Positions 1-8,839 of a stretch of 64,000 bases of DNA are shown piece after piece. Every line of letters starts with the position of its first letter. Within the stretch, counting starts at the first letter, position 1. Origin of the DNA: Flectobacillus major DSM 103 (GTDB lineage Bacteria; Bacteroidota; Bacteroidia; Cytophagales; Spirosomataceae). The DNA is taken from NCBI RefSeq assembly GCF_000427405.1, contig NZ_ATXY01000005.1:124001-188000 (forward strand), in the 5' to 3' direction. The position numbers and the translations under genes were made by a program. Under the pieces are notes generated by a model that had not been told where the DNA came from, searched no databases, and was given only the letters and a program-made list of their open reading frames with translations.

Positions 1-1
1 T

Positions 2-964
2 TTGGTGACGGTGGCTTTTTTACTGACTTATGCACATAAATATTCGTGGGAAATCCTAGAGAATAATAAACCATTGCATATCAGCATTATGGCTATTGCT
101 GTACTGGTTTTTTTATTTATTCCGTTTATTTTCCTTACCAATATCAACCTCATGTTGTTTCCAGAAAAATGGAATACCATTCATGGGTTTGTTGAAGCAT
201 TGCTTTTGCCCAATGTATTTCCACGGTACTTGCATTTTATTTTTGCTTCATTAGGTATTACAGGGCTATTTGTTTTTTGGTATTTTGGTCGAAAAAACTA
301 CGAGTTTGAACAGACTTTTCGCGTATTGACCCGTTACGAGATTCGTAAAAAAGCCTATTCATTAACTTTTGTGGCCTCTGTCATTCAGTTTTTGATTGGG
401 CCAGTTGTATTATTAACCTTGCCCACCAAAGGCATGAGCTGGCATTTGGTTTTTACTATTCTGATAGGAGCAGCCTTTGCCCTACCTGCCCTTTATTGGA
501 TGTGGAAGGGTATTACAGGCAAAGTCGAAGAGATTGACAAAAATTTCTGGAAAGTGGCTTTGATGCTTACCGTAACGGTAGTATTTATGGGCTCGGGAAG
601 GCATATTTACCGTGCTACAGCATTAGAGCCTCATCAAAAATTAATGGCTCAGAAAACGGCTGATTTTCAAAAAGAAGTGGCAAAGGCTACTGCCGAAGCC
701 AACAACCCTGACAAAAAAACTGTTGTTGCGGCTACTGGCGAAGCCGTTTTTACAACAAAATGTAGTGCTTGCCATGCGATAGATACCAAAATTGTAGGGC
801 CTTCTGTACATGAAATGGTAAGTATTTATAAAGGCAATGAAAAAGGTTTGCACGATTGGATTCAAAAACCAGGCAAAAAACGCCCCGATTATCCTCAAAT
901 GCCAGCATTGGGTCTTTCAGAACAAGAAATAAAAGATGTTTCGGCCTATATTCTCAAACAATAA
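2..964 (+). CDS. membrane-anchored c-type cytochrome (5' partial)
   Basis: The reading frame is open to the left edge, so the true start lies outside the window; the visible 320 residues are the C-terminal part. Several hydrophobic segments (roughly residues 25-50, 75-95, 120-142, 145-170, 183-200) are followed by an Ala/Lys-rich linker and a class I cytochrome c domain with a CSACH haem-binding motif near residue 255 and a probable axial Met in PQMPALG near residue 300. The layout fits a quinol- or electron-transfer membrane protein with a periplasmic haem c domain, as found in respiratory gene clusters of Bacteroidota. The exact complex cannot be told. Two tiny membrane-protein genes follow directly, suggesting an operon. 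Confidence 0.8.
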   Translation: MVTVAFLLTYAHKYSWEILENNKPLHISIMAIAVLVFLFIPFIFLTNINLMLFPEKWNTIHGFVEALLLPNVFPRYLHFIFASLGITGLFVFWYFGRKNYEFEQTFRVLTRYEIRKKAYSLTFVASVIQFLIGPVVLLTLPTKGMSWHLVFTILIGAAFALPALYWMWKGITGKVEEIDKNFWKVALMLTVTVVFMGSGRHIYRATALEPHQKLMAQKTADFQKEVAKATAEANNPDKKTVVAATGEAVFTTKCSACHAIDTKIVGPSVHEMVSIYKGNEKGLHDWIQKPGKKRPDYPQMPALGLSEQEIKDVSAYILKQ

Positions 965-976
965 CCTTGACATACC

Positions 977-1147
977 ATGTTGACACTCATTATATCTATT
1001 AGTATTGTTGCGGTAATATTGCTCATTATTTTCACATTGGTCAATATACAAGTAACCATCACGGGTTTAGAAAAAATTGGAAACCCTTTACGAGAACGCA
1101 TAGCACAATATAAAAATCGTTATGAAAAACAAAAAACATCTTCATAA
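977..1147 (+). CDS. small single-span membrane protein
   Basis: A 56-residue frame starts with ATG 12 bases after the cytochrome stop. Residues 2-25 form one strongly hydrophobic helix, followed by a basic, polar tail (GNPLRERIAQYKNRYEKQK). No known family was recognised. Position immediately behind a membrane cytochrome and the typical single-helix design suggest a small subunit or assembly factor of the same respiratory complex; that is inference from context. Its end overlaps the next small gene by 26 bases in another frame, a sign of translational coupling. Confidence 0.5.
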   Translation: MLTLIISISIVAVILLIIFTLVNIQVTITGLEKIGNPLRERIAQYKNRYEKQKTSS

Positions 1148-1241
1148 ATCCAGTAGCAGGTCTATTGGGGCATTGCTGCTACTTTTATTGTTACTCGTTT
1201 CCATGATTTTTGTATTGTGGTTTGCTTTACGAAATAATTAA
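1122..1241 (+). CDS. tiny single-span membrane protein
   Basis: A 39-residue frame starting with ATG inside the preceding small gene. A basic N-terminus (KNKKHLHKSSSR) precedes one hydrophobic helix (about residues 15-35) ending LWFALRNN, so the expected topology is N-terminus inside. No family recognised. The overlap and the shared membrane character make it a candidate third member of the cytochrome operon. Proteins of this size are easily missed by gene finders, and the call rests on composition and position only. Confidence 0.4.
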   Translation: MKNKKHLHKSSSRSIGALLLLLLLLVSMIFVLWFALRNN

Positions 1242-1251
1242 TTATCTATGG

Positions 1252-1331
1252 CTGGATTTATGGGATTAAAGAATTTTTAGGATTATAGCTTGATTATGTT
1301 TCCTATCAATCCTAAAATCCCGTAAATCCAG
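1252..1331. repeat. imperfect fold-back inverted repeat
   Basis: CTGGATTTATGGGATT at 1252-1267 and TTAGGATTATAG at 1277-1288 together match, in reverse complement, the right arm at 1303-1331; the left arm carries a 9-base insertion between its two halves. The element lies between the cytochrome cluster and the convergent fucosidase gene, so it may act as a transcription end in both directions or be a dispersed intergenic repeat. Confidence 0.55.
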
Positions 1332-1421
1332 ATAAAGAAGTTCAAATATTGATTCAGTTTTTTGAGTAAAAGAAATAACTTAATTACCAATCTATCTGTA
1401 GTATAGGAAAGCCTTTTATGC

Positions 1422-3161
1422 TCAACGTTGCTCTACTTTAAAGACTACAGATGTTTCGTAAGGCATCGTTGAAGGACAGGTAATGGTTAAGCCGTCAGCT
1501 TCTTGTTTCCAATGGAGTTTTCCTTTGTAACCAAGCAAAGAAACCTTCTTGATACTTTGAGAATAATTCCCTGTATTTGTACCCAAAGATTTTATTTTAA
1601 TAGTGGTATTTGGAGCAGGCACTGTCATACAAAAAGCATAAAGTGAATTGTCTTTCCCAACCGTAAATCTGAAGTCTGTTTCATTGAATTTAAACTCGGC
1701 GTGCCTTTTCGTTAAGCCACCCCCTGGTAACATTTTCAACTTATTATTGATGATTTCTCCTTCTCCAGGAATACTCCAAGCCTTGCTACCATACACAGCA
1801 GCCCCATTTCTACGCATCCAGATACCTACTTCTTTTAGCATTTTCAAACTGCCTTCGTCCAAAGAACCATCGGGTAAAATAGAGATACAAAGAGCCGCAT
1901 TACCGTCACGTGCAATGGCTTCGATTACATATCTAATCATCATTCCTGAATCATAAGTAAAACCTGGGGCATAAAACCAGTCTCCAACTGGTGCTTCGGC
2001 AATCCAAGGTTGAGCGGTATTGATTTTTTCAGGAACGCCAAACTCTTCAGTATTCACTGTACCATTGGTATTATTACGGAATTTTACAATACTGAAAGTA
2101 TTTACGCTACCTCTTCTTTGGAGTGTACGGTTGTAAAAATCAGCAATTACATGTTGCATAGCATCGGCTTTTATCCCTGTTCCTGTGCCATTTCCTGTAA
2201 ATGGGCCTTGTACAGTACCATCAGTATAAATAAAATCTGGGTCGTAATGTTCTACAACATCCATCATTCGCAAAGCCCAATTGGTGGTGTACCATCTGGC
2301 ATAATCAAGATGGTTTGAAAAAATACCCGCTGGAGATGGCGACCAGTCGGTATGAGCATTTTGTTCTACTCCTTTATATTCTCTGAGGTCGATACCATAA
2401 AGCATCCGAGGGTCATAGCCTTCCCACCATTTTCCTTTACCATCGGCAAGGGTGAGGTGTCCGTCGTAAGGAATTCCCTTTTTGTCTCCTTCTTTATCGC
2501 TTCCAAAGGCTGTTTGCCACCACCACCAAGTATATTCATGGTGAAAGGTAACACCAAATCGCATTCCATCAGTTCTACAAGCTTTTGCCCATTCTCCAAT
2601 TAAATCTCTTTTAGGGCCAATATTGACTGAATTCCAAGGCTGATATTTTGACTTCCATAAATCATAATTATCATGATGCACGCCTTGAATCATCAGATAT
2701 TTTGCACCAGCATCTCTGTATATTTTAGTGAGCTTTGATGGATTAAGCTTGACGGGATTCCAGTCACGCAAAACTTCTTTATAGCCAACCTCTGATGGGT
2801 GTCCATACTTTTTTAAATGATTGGTATAAGCCTTTTTCTCTGATTTGTACAAATTACGGGCATACCAGTCGCCGCTTTCTCCTGCCGATTGCGGGCCAAA
2901 GTGAACCCAAATCCCAAACTTGGCATCACGAAGCCACTTAGGAGTACCGGGATAGTTTTTTTCAATAGATTCCCATGTGGGTTCAAAAGGCCCTTTTGCG
3001 ATGGGAATATTTAATTTCATTTCTGGAAATGTTTTCCAATCTCCTACGGTTTCACTATCGATGGGTCTTGGCTTCGAGATCGTTGGAAATGGATTTTTTT
3101 CCTGTGCATACATACAAACAGGCAGTATGAAGGGAACAAGTAGGACAAATATTTTTTTCAT
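1422..3161 (-). CDS. GH29 alpha-L-fucosidase, secreted
   Basis: 579 residues with a signal peptide (KKIFVLLVPFILPVCMYAQ). The family GH29 removes alpha-linked L-fucose with retention. Visible landmarks are AKFGIWVHFGPQSAGESGDWYAR near residue 80, the MIQGVHHDNYDLW segment near 160, the HHEYTWW segment near 205, and DFIYTDG near 310, where the Asp of YTDG matches the family nucleophile position. A C-terminal beta domain follows. It is the last gene of a minus-strand glycan locus behind susD, but 520 bases and a terminator-like hairpin separate them, so it may be attenuated or have its own promoter. Substrate cannot be fixed from sequence alone; fucose is the family expectation. Confidence 0.88.
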   Translation of the reverse strand: MKKIFVLLVPFILPVCMYAQEKNPFPTISKPRPIDSETVGDWKTFPEMKLNIPIAKGPFEPTWESIEKNYPGTPKWLRDAKFGIWVHFGPQSAGESGDWYARNLYKSEKKAYTNHLKKYGHPSEVGYKEVLRDWNPVKLNPSKLTKIYRDAGAKYLMIQGVHHDNYDLWKSKYQPWNSVNIGPKRDLIGEWAKACRTDGMRFGVTFHHEYTWWWWQTAFGSDKEGDKKGIPYDGHLTLADGKGKWWEGYDPRMLYGIDLREYKGVEQNAHTDWSPSPAGIFSNHLDYARWYTTNWALRMMDVVEHYDPDFIYTDGTVQGPFTGNGTGTGIKADAMQHVIADFYNRTLQRRGSVNTFSIVKFRNNTNGTVNTEEFGVPEKINTAQPWIAEAPVGDWFYAPGFTYDSGMMIRYVIEAIARDGNAALCISILPDGSLDEGSLKMLKEVGIWMRRNGAAVYGSKAWSIPGEGEIINNKLKMLPGGGLTKRHAEFKFNETDFRFTVGKDNSLYAFCMTVPAPNTTIKIKSLGTNTGNYSQSIKKVSLLGYKGKLHWKQEADGLTITCPSTMPYETSVVFKVEQR

Positions 3162-3190
3162 GTTTGTAGCTCAATAGAGCATTTAATTAA

Positions 3191-3228
3191 AAAAACCTAG
3201 CGAATGAAAAACGCATTTTCATTCGCTA
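3191..3228 (-). terminator. hairpin plus T-run just upstream of the fucosidase gene
   Basis: A perfect 13-bp inverted repeat (TAGCGAATGAAAA at 3198-3210, its complement at 3216-3228) is followed on the minus strand by seven T residues (3191-3195 and flanks). It sits about 30 bases before the fucosidase start codon, so it would stop readthrough from susD or act as an attenuator for the fucosidase. Confidence 0.6.
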
Positions 3229-3534
3229 AGGCGTTTTAGGGATATGATTTTAATGAATAATATAAGTATCAGTGCTGAATTGTGAATGTGAAAAATTTTA
3301 ATTATCAATACTTTACGCCTCCAGTTCATTAGATTTAATTTTTTGGCTTTCGGCAATGGGCTTTCGGTAAAAATATTCCCCATGAATTCAATGAAGCTTT
3401 TTGACCTAAAACTTATAACCTAGAAGGAATTAATCAAATTTAATATTCTGATAATCAGTATTTTGTATGTTTAATTCACAACTCATAACTAGTTCTGTAT
3501 GAAAGATTAATCTTGTCTTCAGAATAAAATTCCA

Positions 3535-3593
3535 GTAGTAGCAACCCTTGTGGTTGCCATGCTGAATGTGGCAACCGCAAGGGTTGCTACTAC
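3535..3593. repeat. REP-like palindrome, 25-bp arms
   Basis: Arm 3535-3559 starts GTAGTAGCAACCCTTG; arm 3569-3593 is its reverse complement except for one A/G difference that still pairs as G-U in RNA. The loop 3560-3568 is TGCTGAATG. There is no strong T-run. Length, GC-rich core and intergenic place resemble bacterial REP or fold-back elements. Confidence 0.75.
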
Positions 3594-3681
3594 CGCAAAA
3601 ATGCTAATAATTAGAACGCTTTTGAATAAAATAATATCTTTCGTACAGCCCTAACTCACAACTCATAATTCAGCACTAATA

Positions 3682-5325
3682 CTAATATCCAGGGTTTTGT
3701 GTAAGGTTTTTATTAATATCTCTTTCCGACTGAGGAATTGGCCATAATTCATTTCGTCCAGCAACAAAGGCTCTTTTTTGATAAAGCAAGAATCCTTGAT
3801 TATCAACAGGGTAGTCTTTATAGGTAGATGGCGAGTTGGTGAGCTTCATACCTGTAAACTGTCGATTCAGTTCGGTTGCGGCAGTGCCCCATCTCAGAAT
3901 ATCATAATAATGTATTCCTTCAAATGCCAATTCTACTTTGCGTTCTCTTCTAAAGATTGTTCTCAAAGGTGCAGCATCAGTTACCCTTACAGGGGGCATA
4001 TTCACAGACGCTCTACCTCTAACTTTATTGATAGTTTCATCCAATAACGCTTGATTAATGGCATCGCCAGCTTCCACTTTTGCTTCAAGATAGCTTAGAA
4101 GTACTTCAGCATAACGAATCAAGGTAAAGTTTCCACCATAGTTCATGAGGTTTCCAGAAAAGGTTGAATCCATAAACTTGTTGACGCAATAGCCACTCCA
4201 ATTATATCGACTCATTCTATCAGGAGAATTTGATTCGGGTCTTGAGATATATTGTACTCCTTTGAATACTGCACGATCAGAAATCATGATTGTTTGGTCT
4301 AGCCTTGGGTCACGATTGTTATAAGGGTTATTTGAATTGTATAAAGGAGACTCTTCTACCGTTTTTCCATCGGTACACTCATACGACTGTACCAACTCGT
4401 TGTAAGGCGAAAACTGATGCCATCCACCGTAAGTTTCAGGATAAAGATATTGCAAAAACACATGGCTGTAGGTATCCTCGTGGTATTGTGAGGCAAGAAT
4501 GATTTCATTGCTATTTTCTCCTGTTTGAATAAATAACTTTTTAAAACCTCCTTGTTCGATTGAATAAACACCGCTATCAATGATTTTTTTGTAGGTTGTA
4601 GCGGCATCGCTCCATTTTTTTTCTGCCATTTGTACTCTACCCAAAATAGCCAAAGCCGCTCCTGCTGTAATACGTCCCATTTCACTACTTGGACGAGTAG
4701 CAGGTAATAAGGCAGCACTTTCTTTTAGTTCGTTTTCTACAAAAGTCCAAACCTCTGCCTTAGGCGTTCTCGTAATAGAGTTTGCCTCATCTAAGGTTAA
4801 TAGCTTTTTGGGCAAAGGCACATCCCCAAAGTATAGAGCAAGGTTGAACAAACAATAAGCCCTTAAAGTACGAATTTCAGATTTTAAGATATTCTTCTTG
4901 GTTTGATCCATCTGAATAGCATCAATATGGTCTAGGAAGTTATTGCATTTGGCAATCTTATTGTAAGTATTATTCCAATAGCTATTCGTTACCCAATAAG
5001 AGGCATTGAGTGTGCCATCGGTAACATGGTCGGGAATTAGCTCTTTCTCAGAACCCAGTCCTGCCATTAAGTCAAGATAAAATACAGCTCTGGCATTCCA
5101 AAAATCCTCGCCAGACCAGCCTGCTCCGATATTATAACATCCAATTAGGGCTAAATTTGCATCTTTTTCTGTTTTCCAGAAAGTACCGTCTGAAATGGAG
5201 TCGAGGGGTTGTTTATCAAAGTAATCACTTTTACAAGCTACCATCGAACAGTATAGTACAAACAGTAAGCCTATTTTGAAAGATGGTAGTTTTGAATATA
5301 TATTTTTGAATTTCATGTCTTTCAA
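3682..5325 (-). CDS. SusD/RagB-family glycan-binding lipoprotein
   Basis: 547 residues. A hydrophobic leader ends in a lipobox (SMVAC) followed by KSD, consistent with export to the cell surface. SusD-like landmarks include FWKTEKDANLALIGCYN near 45, RTLRAYCLFNLALYFGDVPLP near 155, helical TPR-like repeats, and the C-terminal ERKVELAFEGIHYYDILRWG near 465 followed by LWPIPQSE and a final NPGY. The protein caps the SusC barrel encoded directly upstream (27-base gap) and captures the oligosaccharide at the surface. An alternative start is Met4. Assignment to the family is firm; the ligand is unknown, although the neighbouring fucosidase suggests a fucosylated glycan. Confidence 0.93.
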   Translation of the reverse strand: MKDMKFKNIYSKLPSFKIGLLFVLYCSMVACKSDYFDKQPLDSISDGTFWKTEKDANLALIGCYNIGAGWSGEDFWNARAVFYLDLMAGLGSEKELIPDHVTDGTLNASYWVTNSYWNNTYNKIAKCNNFLDHIDAIQMDQTKKNILKSEIRTLRAYCLFNLALYFGDVPLPKKLLTLDEANSITRTPKAEVWTFVENELKESAALLPATRPSSEMGRITAGAALAILGRVQMAEKKWSDAATTYKKIIDSGVYSIEQGGFKKLFIQTGENSNEIILASQYHEDTYSHVFLQYLYPETYGGWHQFSPYNELVQSYECTDGKTVEESPLYNSNNPYNNRDPRLDQTIMISDRAVFKGVQYISRPESNSPDRMSRYNWSGYCVNKFMDSTFSGNLMNYGGNFTLIRYAEVLLSYLEAKVEAGDAINQALLDETINKVRGRASVNMPPVRVTDAAPLRTIFRRERKVELAFEGIHYYDILRWGTAATELNRQFTGMKLTNSPSTYKDYPVDNQGFLLYQKRAFVAGRNELWPIPQSERDINKNLTQNPGY

Positions 5326-5352
5326 TCGTTTAGTAAAATATGTCAGTATAGT

Positions 5353-8300
5353 TTAGAATGATACATTTACACCAAAAGTATAAACACTTGTAAGGGGATA
5401 AAATCCGCCATTTTGTGCCATTTCGGGGTCCCATCCTTGATAATATGAATTAATAGAAAGGAGGTTTTGACCACTAAAGTACACTCTCAGTCTATCAATC
5501 TTCATTTTATTCATCAACTCATTACTAAATGTATAGCCTACCTGTAAGCTCTTTAATCTAGCAAAACTGGCATCTCTATTCCAAAATGTTGAGGCTTGAA
5601 CAATACCACTTCCTTCGTTGAGACTTGTTAGTTTTGGATAAAGTGCATTTGGATTGGGGTTTTCAGTTGTCCAACGGTTTTCTACTTGCCATCTTTGGAT
5701 TTGTCCTCCGTTGAAGAAGGCAAATGCCTGATAGTTATTCATTTGTTTTTGCCATCCTGCAAGTCCTTGCACTAACATTAAGAAATCAAATCCTTTGTAG
5801 TTTGCGGTAAGTGTTAAACCAAAGTTGTATTTCGGTACAGTATTTCCGATAAATGTTCTATCATAAGTAGCGTCTACTTTACCATCTGGTACACCATTAG
5901 GGCCACTTATATCTTTGAATCTGATAAAGCCAGGTTGTGCAGAATAAGGTTGTTGAGGATACTTAGCTACATCATCGGCATCTTTAAATAAGCCATCTGC
6001 AACATAGCCATAAGTAACGCCTAACGACTGTCCTACAAACAAATTGGCACTAATATTTTGCTGAAGCCCATTGGCGAGCTCAGTTACCTTGTTGTTGACC
6101 ACCGTAAAGTTTGGCGATACTCCGATTTTAACCTTCCCGATGTTGGCATGATAGTTTAAGCTCGCTTCAAAGCCCGTGTTTTCTACGCCTCCAATGTTTA
6201 CAGGAGAAGTACTAAGACCCAAAGTGGCAGAGCTTGCTACGCTATAAAGCACGCCAGAAGTTTGTTTTTTGAACACACCCAAGGTAAAATCTAATTTTCC
6301 TTTCCACAAACTGGCATCTATACCAATATCGGTTGTAGTGGTGGTTTCCCAAGTAATATCAGCGTTACTAAGTCTTGTAGTAGCTGCTCCAGAAACCAAA
6401 ACGCCACCTAGAGAATAGTTTTGTCCAAGCGAAACGATGTTCTGATAAGGATATGTTCCTACATTTTGGTTACCCAATTTTCCCCAGCTTGCTCTTACTT
6501 TTAAGGTATTAACCCAAGAAACATTCTTCAAGAAATCTTCTTCTGAAAGAATCCATCCTGCTGAGAACGAAGGGAAATACCCCCATCTACCTTTTGCAGG
6601 AAAGCGAGAAGTTGCATCCGAGCGTATATTGGCCTCAAACAAGTATCGGTTGTTATACGAGTAGTTTACTCTACTAAAAAACGAACGCATCGACCATGCC
6701 GAAGCAGAACCCGAGTTACTCATCCCTGTGGCAGAGCCGCCATTGATTTCATAGAGTGTATTCGTAGGGAAATCTTTACGAAAAGCCGACATTCCCCAAT
6801 CATCATATTGCTCCTGAGAAACACCACCGAGTATCGTAAACGAGTGTTGGTCTATTTGTTTGGAATAGGTTGCCAATGACTGCATGGTTAATTGCTGTCC
6901 TTGCCCAGATGATACGGTTAGATTATTTGGGCCAACCGTTTTGTTTGCATTAAACACAAATTCTGAAGCATAATCTTTGTTGTAATAGCTCCAGAAATTA
7001 TATCCAACTTTTCCGCTCAAGGTTAATCCTTTGATTACTTCCCAAGCAATTTCACTGCTTCCCAAAAAGTATTTGTTTGTTCCCTTGTAAAAAGACTGAC
7101 TTGACATCCATGCTTCAGGACTGTAATTATCTTGGTAACCATAAGTTCCATCAGATTTTTTACCTGCAAAAATAGGGCCTTGTCTTACCGCAAAATTTAT
7201 CATGCTGTTCATGCCACCATCATATTGACGTGGAGAGTGGTTTTCGGAAGTGTAGCCAGCCAAATTCACCTTTAGTGTAAGGTTATCCTTGATTTTGGTA
7301 TCAGTATTCAAAAGGATATTGTATTTTGAATAGCCATTTTTAGCCACGATACCGTTTTGTTGAAGATACCCAATAGAAAAAAGGTACCTTGTTTTATCAT
7401 TCCCACCCATAAAACTTAGGTTATGGTTACTTTGAAAACCATCTCCAGAAGTCAAGAGATTTTTTAAGTGAGGTACATTTGGATAATTATCAGAGTCTGA
7501 GCCATTTCTGAATTTCTCAATGTCAGCATCTGTATAAGAAATACCTGCACCTGCGTTGATATTTGCCTCATTCCTTAACTTAGCATATTCGGCAGATTCC
7601 ACAAAATCAGGTAGTTGTGTAGCATTTTGCCATCCAGCATAGCTATTATAACTAATTTTCATTTTGCCAGCTTCTCCTCGTTTGGTTTCGATGAGGATTA
7701 CACCATTGGCAGCTCGGCTACCATACATCGCCGCTGAGGCTGCATCTTTCAATACCGAAACACTCTTGATGTTGTTGGGGTCAACATCATTAATAGACGT
7801 GGCTAATCCGTCAACAAGTATCAATGCACCACCGCCAGCACCATAAGAGCCAATACCACGAATCGTAATACTTGCACCGTTATTACCAGGCTGTCCAGAA
7901 CCTTGCGATACCGAAACACCTGTCATTAAACCTGCTAGTGCTTGAGACGATTGTGTAATGGGTCTGTCTGCAATTTCCTTAGCAGAAATACTTGAAACAG
8001 AACCAGTTAAATTGATTTTCTTTTGAGTGCCATAACCCACAACTACCACTTCATCTAAGCTTTGTTGTTCTGCTACTAGCTTTATAGTCAATTCGGTTGC
8101 TTTACCTACTTGGATTTCTTGCTTTTTGTATCCTATATAGGAAAATACCAAAATGCTAGAGCCATTAGGGACATTGATGCTGAATTGTCCTTTGTCATTG
8201 GTTACACCACCCTTAGACGTTCCTTTGACTGTAATATTTACCCCTACCAAAGGAACACCATTTTCGTCTGAAACAGTACCTGTGATGGCTTGTTCCTGAT

Positions 8301-8709
8301 ATTCAGCTTGGGGTTCTACTTTTTCTTCGTTTTTTGAGAGAGGAGTATTGGACTTTTTTAGCAAAATCCTATTTCCTTGAATTTCATAGCTAATACCAAG
8401 TGGTGTAAATACTTCATGTAACACCTCTTTTAATTCCTTATTTTTGACATTAATACTTATTTTTCGCTTTGCACCTATACTATTTGGGCTATAGAAAAAG
8501 TTTACTTTTGCGGTATTCTCAAACTCAGAAAGAGCATCGATTAACCCTTTTTCTTGGATATGCAGAGTTATCTTTCTCTGTAACATATCTTGTCCGCTAG
8601 CATCTCTGGCGTACGACAGCGTTGTGAAAATAATCGCAATAAATATCTGTCCAGCTGAAATTTTCATAATGGATAGTAACGTTGCTAACGTTAATAGATT
8701 TTTTTTCAT
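5353..8709 (-). CDS. SusC/RagA TonB-dependent receptor with STN signalling domain
   Basis: 1118 residues. Order: signal peptide (to about 40), STN domain (about 47-118), carboxypeptidase-D-like regulatory domain (about 142-205, GVPLVGVNITVKGTSKGG), TonB-box/plug start (LDEVVVVGYGTQKK near 218), plug with VDGLA and GSRAANGVI, then the 22-strand barrel ending in aromatic F. It imports glycan fragments across the outer membrane using TonB energy. The STN domain marks it as a transducer able to signal to the FecR-type anti-sigma factor encoded just upstream; sigma, anti-sigma, SusC and SusD lie in one transcription order. A structured leader separates fecR from this gene. Confidence 0.95.
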   Translation of the reverse strand: MKKNLLTLATLLSIMKISAGQIFIAIIFTTLSYARDASGQDMLQRKITLHIQEKGLIDALSEFENTAKVNFFYSPNSIGAKRKISINVKNKELKEVLHEVFTPLGISYEIQGNRILLKKSNTPLSKNEEKVEPQAEYQEQAITGTVSDENGVPLVGVNITVKGTSKGGVTNDKGQFSINVPNGSSILVFSYIGYKKQEIQVGKATELTIKLVAEQQSLDEVVVVGYGTQKKINLTGSVSSISAKEIADRPITQSSQALAGLMTGVSVSQGSGQPGNNGASITIRGIGSYGAGGGALILVDGLATSINDVDPNNIKSVSVLKDAASAAMYGSRAANGVILIETKRGEAGKMKISYNSYAGWQNATQLPDFVESAEYAKLRNEANINAGAGISYTDADIEKFRNGSDSDNYPNVPHLKNLLTSGDGFQSNHNLSFMGGNDKTRYLFSIGYLQQNGIVAKNGYSKYNILLNTDTKIKDNLTLKVNLAGYTSENHSPRQYDGGMNSMINFAVRQGPIFAGKKSDGTYGYQDNYSPEAWMSSQSFYKGTNKYFLGSSEIAWEVIKGLTLSGKVGYNFWSYYNKDYASEFVFNANKTVGPNNLTVSSGQGQQLTMQSLATYSKQIDQHSFTILGGVSQEQYDDWGMSAFRKDFPTNTLYEINGGSATGMSNSGSASAWSMRSFFSRVNYSYNNRYLFEANIRSDATSRFPAKGRWGYFPSFSAGWILSEEDFLKNVSWVNTLKVRASWGKLGNQNVGTYPYQNIVSLGQNYSLGGVLVSGAATTRLSNADITWETTTTTDIGIDASLWKGKLDFTLGVFKKQTSGVLYSVASSATLGLSTSPVNIGGVENTGFEASLNYHANIGKVKIGVSPNFTVVNNKVTELANGLQQNISANLFVGQSLGVTYGYVADGLFKDADDVAKYPQQPYSAQPGFIRFKDISGPNGVPDGKVDATYDRTFIGNTVPKYNFGLTLTANYKGFDFLMLVQGLAGWQKQMNNYQAFAFFNGGQIQRWQVENRWTTENPNPNALYPKLTSLNEGSGIVQASTFWNRDASFARLKSLQVGYTFSNELMNKMKIDRLRVYFSGQNLLSINSYYQGWDPEMAQNGGFYPLTSVYTFGVNVSF

Positions 8710-8759
8710 AAATTGTAATGTTTTTGTTTTTCTCGAAAATTGACAAAAATATTCCCATA

Positions 8760-8778
8760 CACTTCCTCGAAAGAAGTG
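8760..8778 (-). promoter_or_regulatory. second leader hairpin before susC (locus 1)
   Basis: CACTTC (8760-8765) pairs with GAAGTG (8773-8778); an outer ATTCCC/GGGAAT pairing can extend it. On the minus strand the outer stem is followed by ATTTTTGTCAA. The matching place in the second sigma-controlled locus carries a hairpin followed by TTTTTTGTCAA, so the arrangement is conserved and attenuator-like. Confidence 0.5.
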
Positions 8779-8808
8779 CCTAAAATTGTTTCAACGGGAA
8801 TTGCATGG

Positions 8809-8839
8809 AGTCGGTAAATGGTGCGAACATTTGCCGACT
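8809..8839 (-). promoter_or_regulatory. conserved GTCGG hairpin between fecR and susC (locus 1)
   Basis: On the minus strand AGTCGGCAAATG, a 7-base loop and CATTTACCGACT form a 12-bp stem with a single G-U pair. The same motif, in the same orientation and place, occurs before the second STN-type susC at 43422-43453. Confidence 0.7.

Larger units (their letters stand above)
3162..3681. other. intergenic region between susD and the fucosidase gene
   Basis: 520 bases without a convincing gene. It holds the hairpin with T-run at 3191-3228 and a long palindrome at 3535-3593. A 23-26 base segment at 3265-3290 (containing AGTGCTGAATTGTGA) recurs imperfectly, inverted, at 3654-3676, so the region is rich in repeats. 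Confidence 0.6.
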
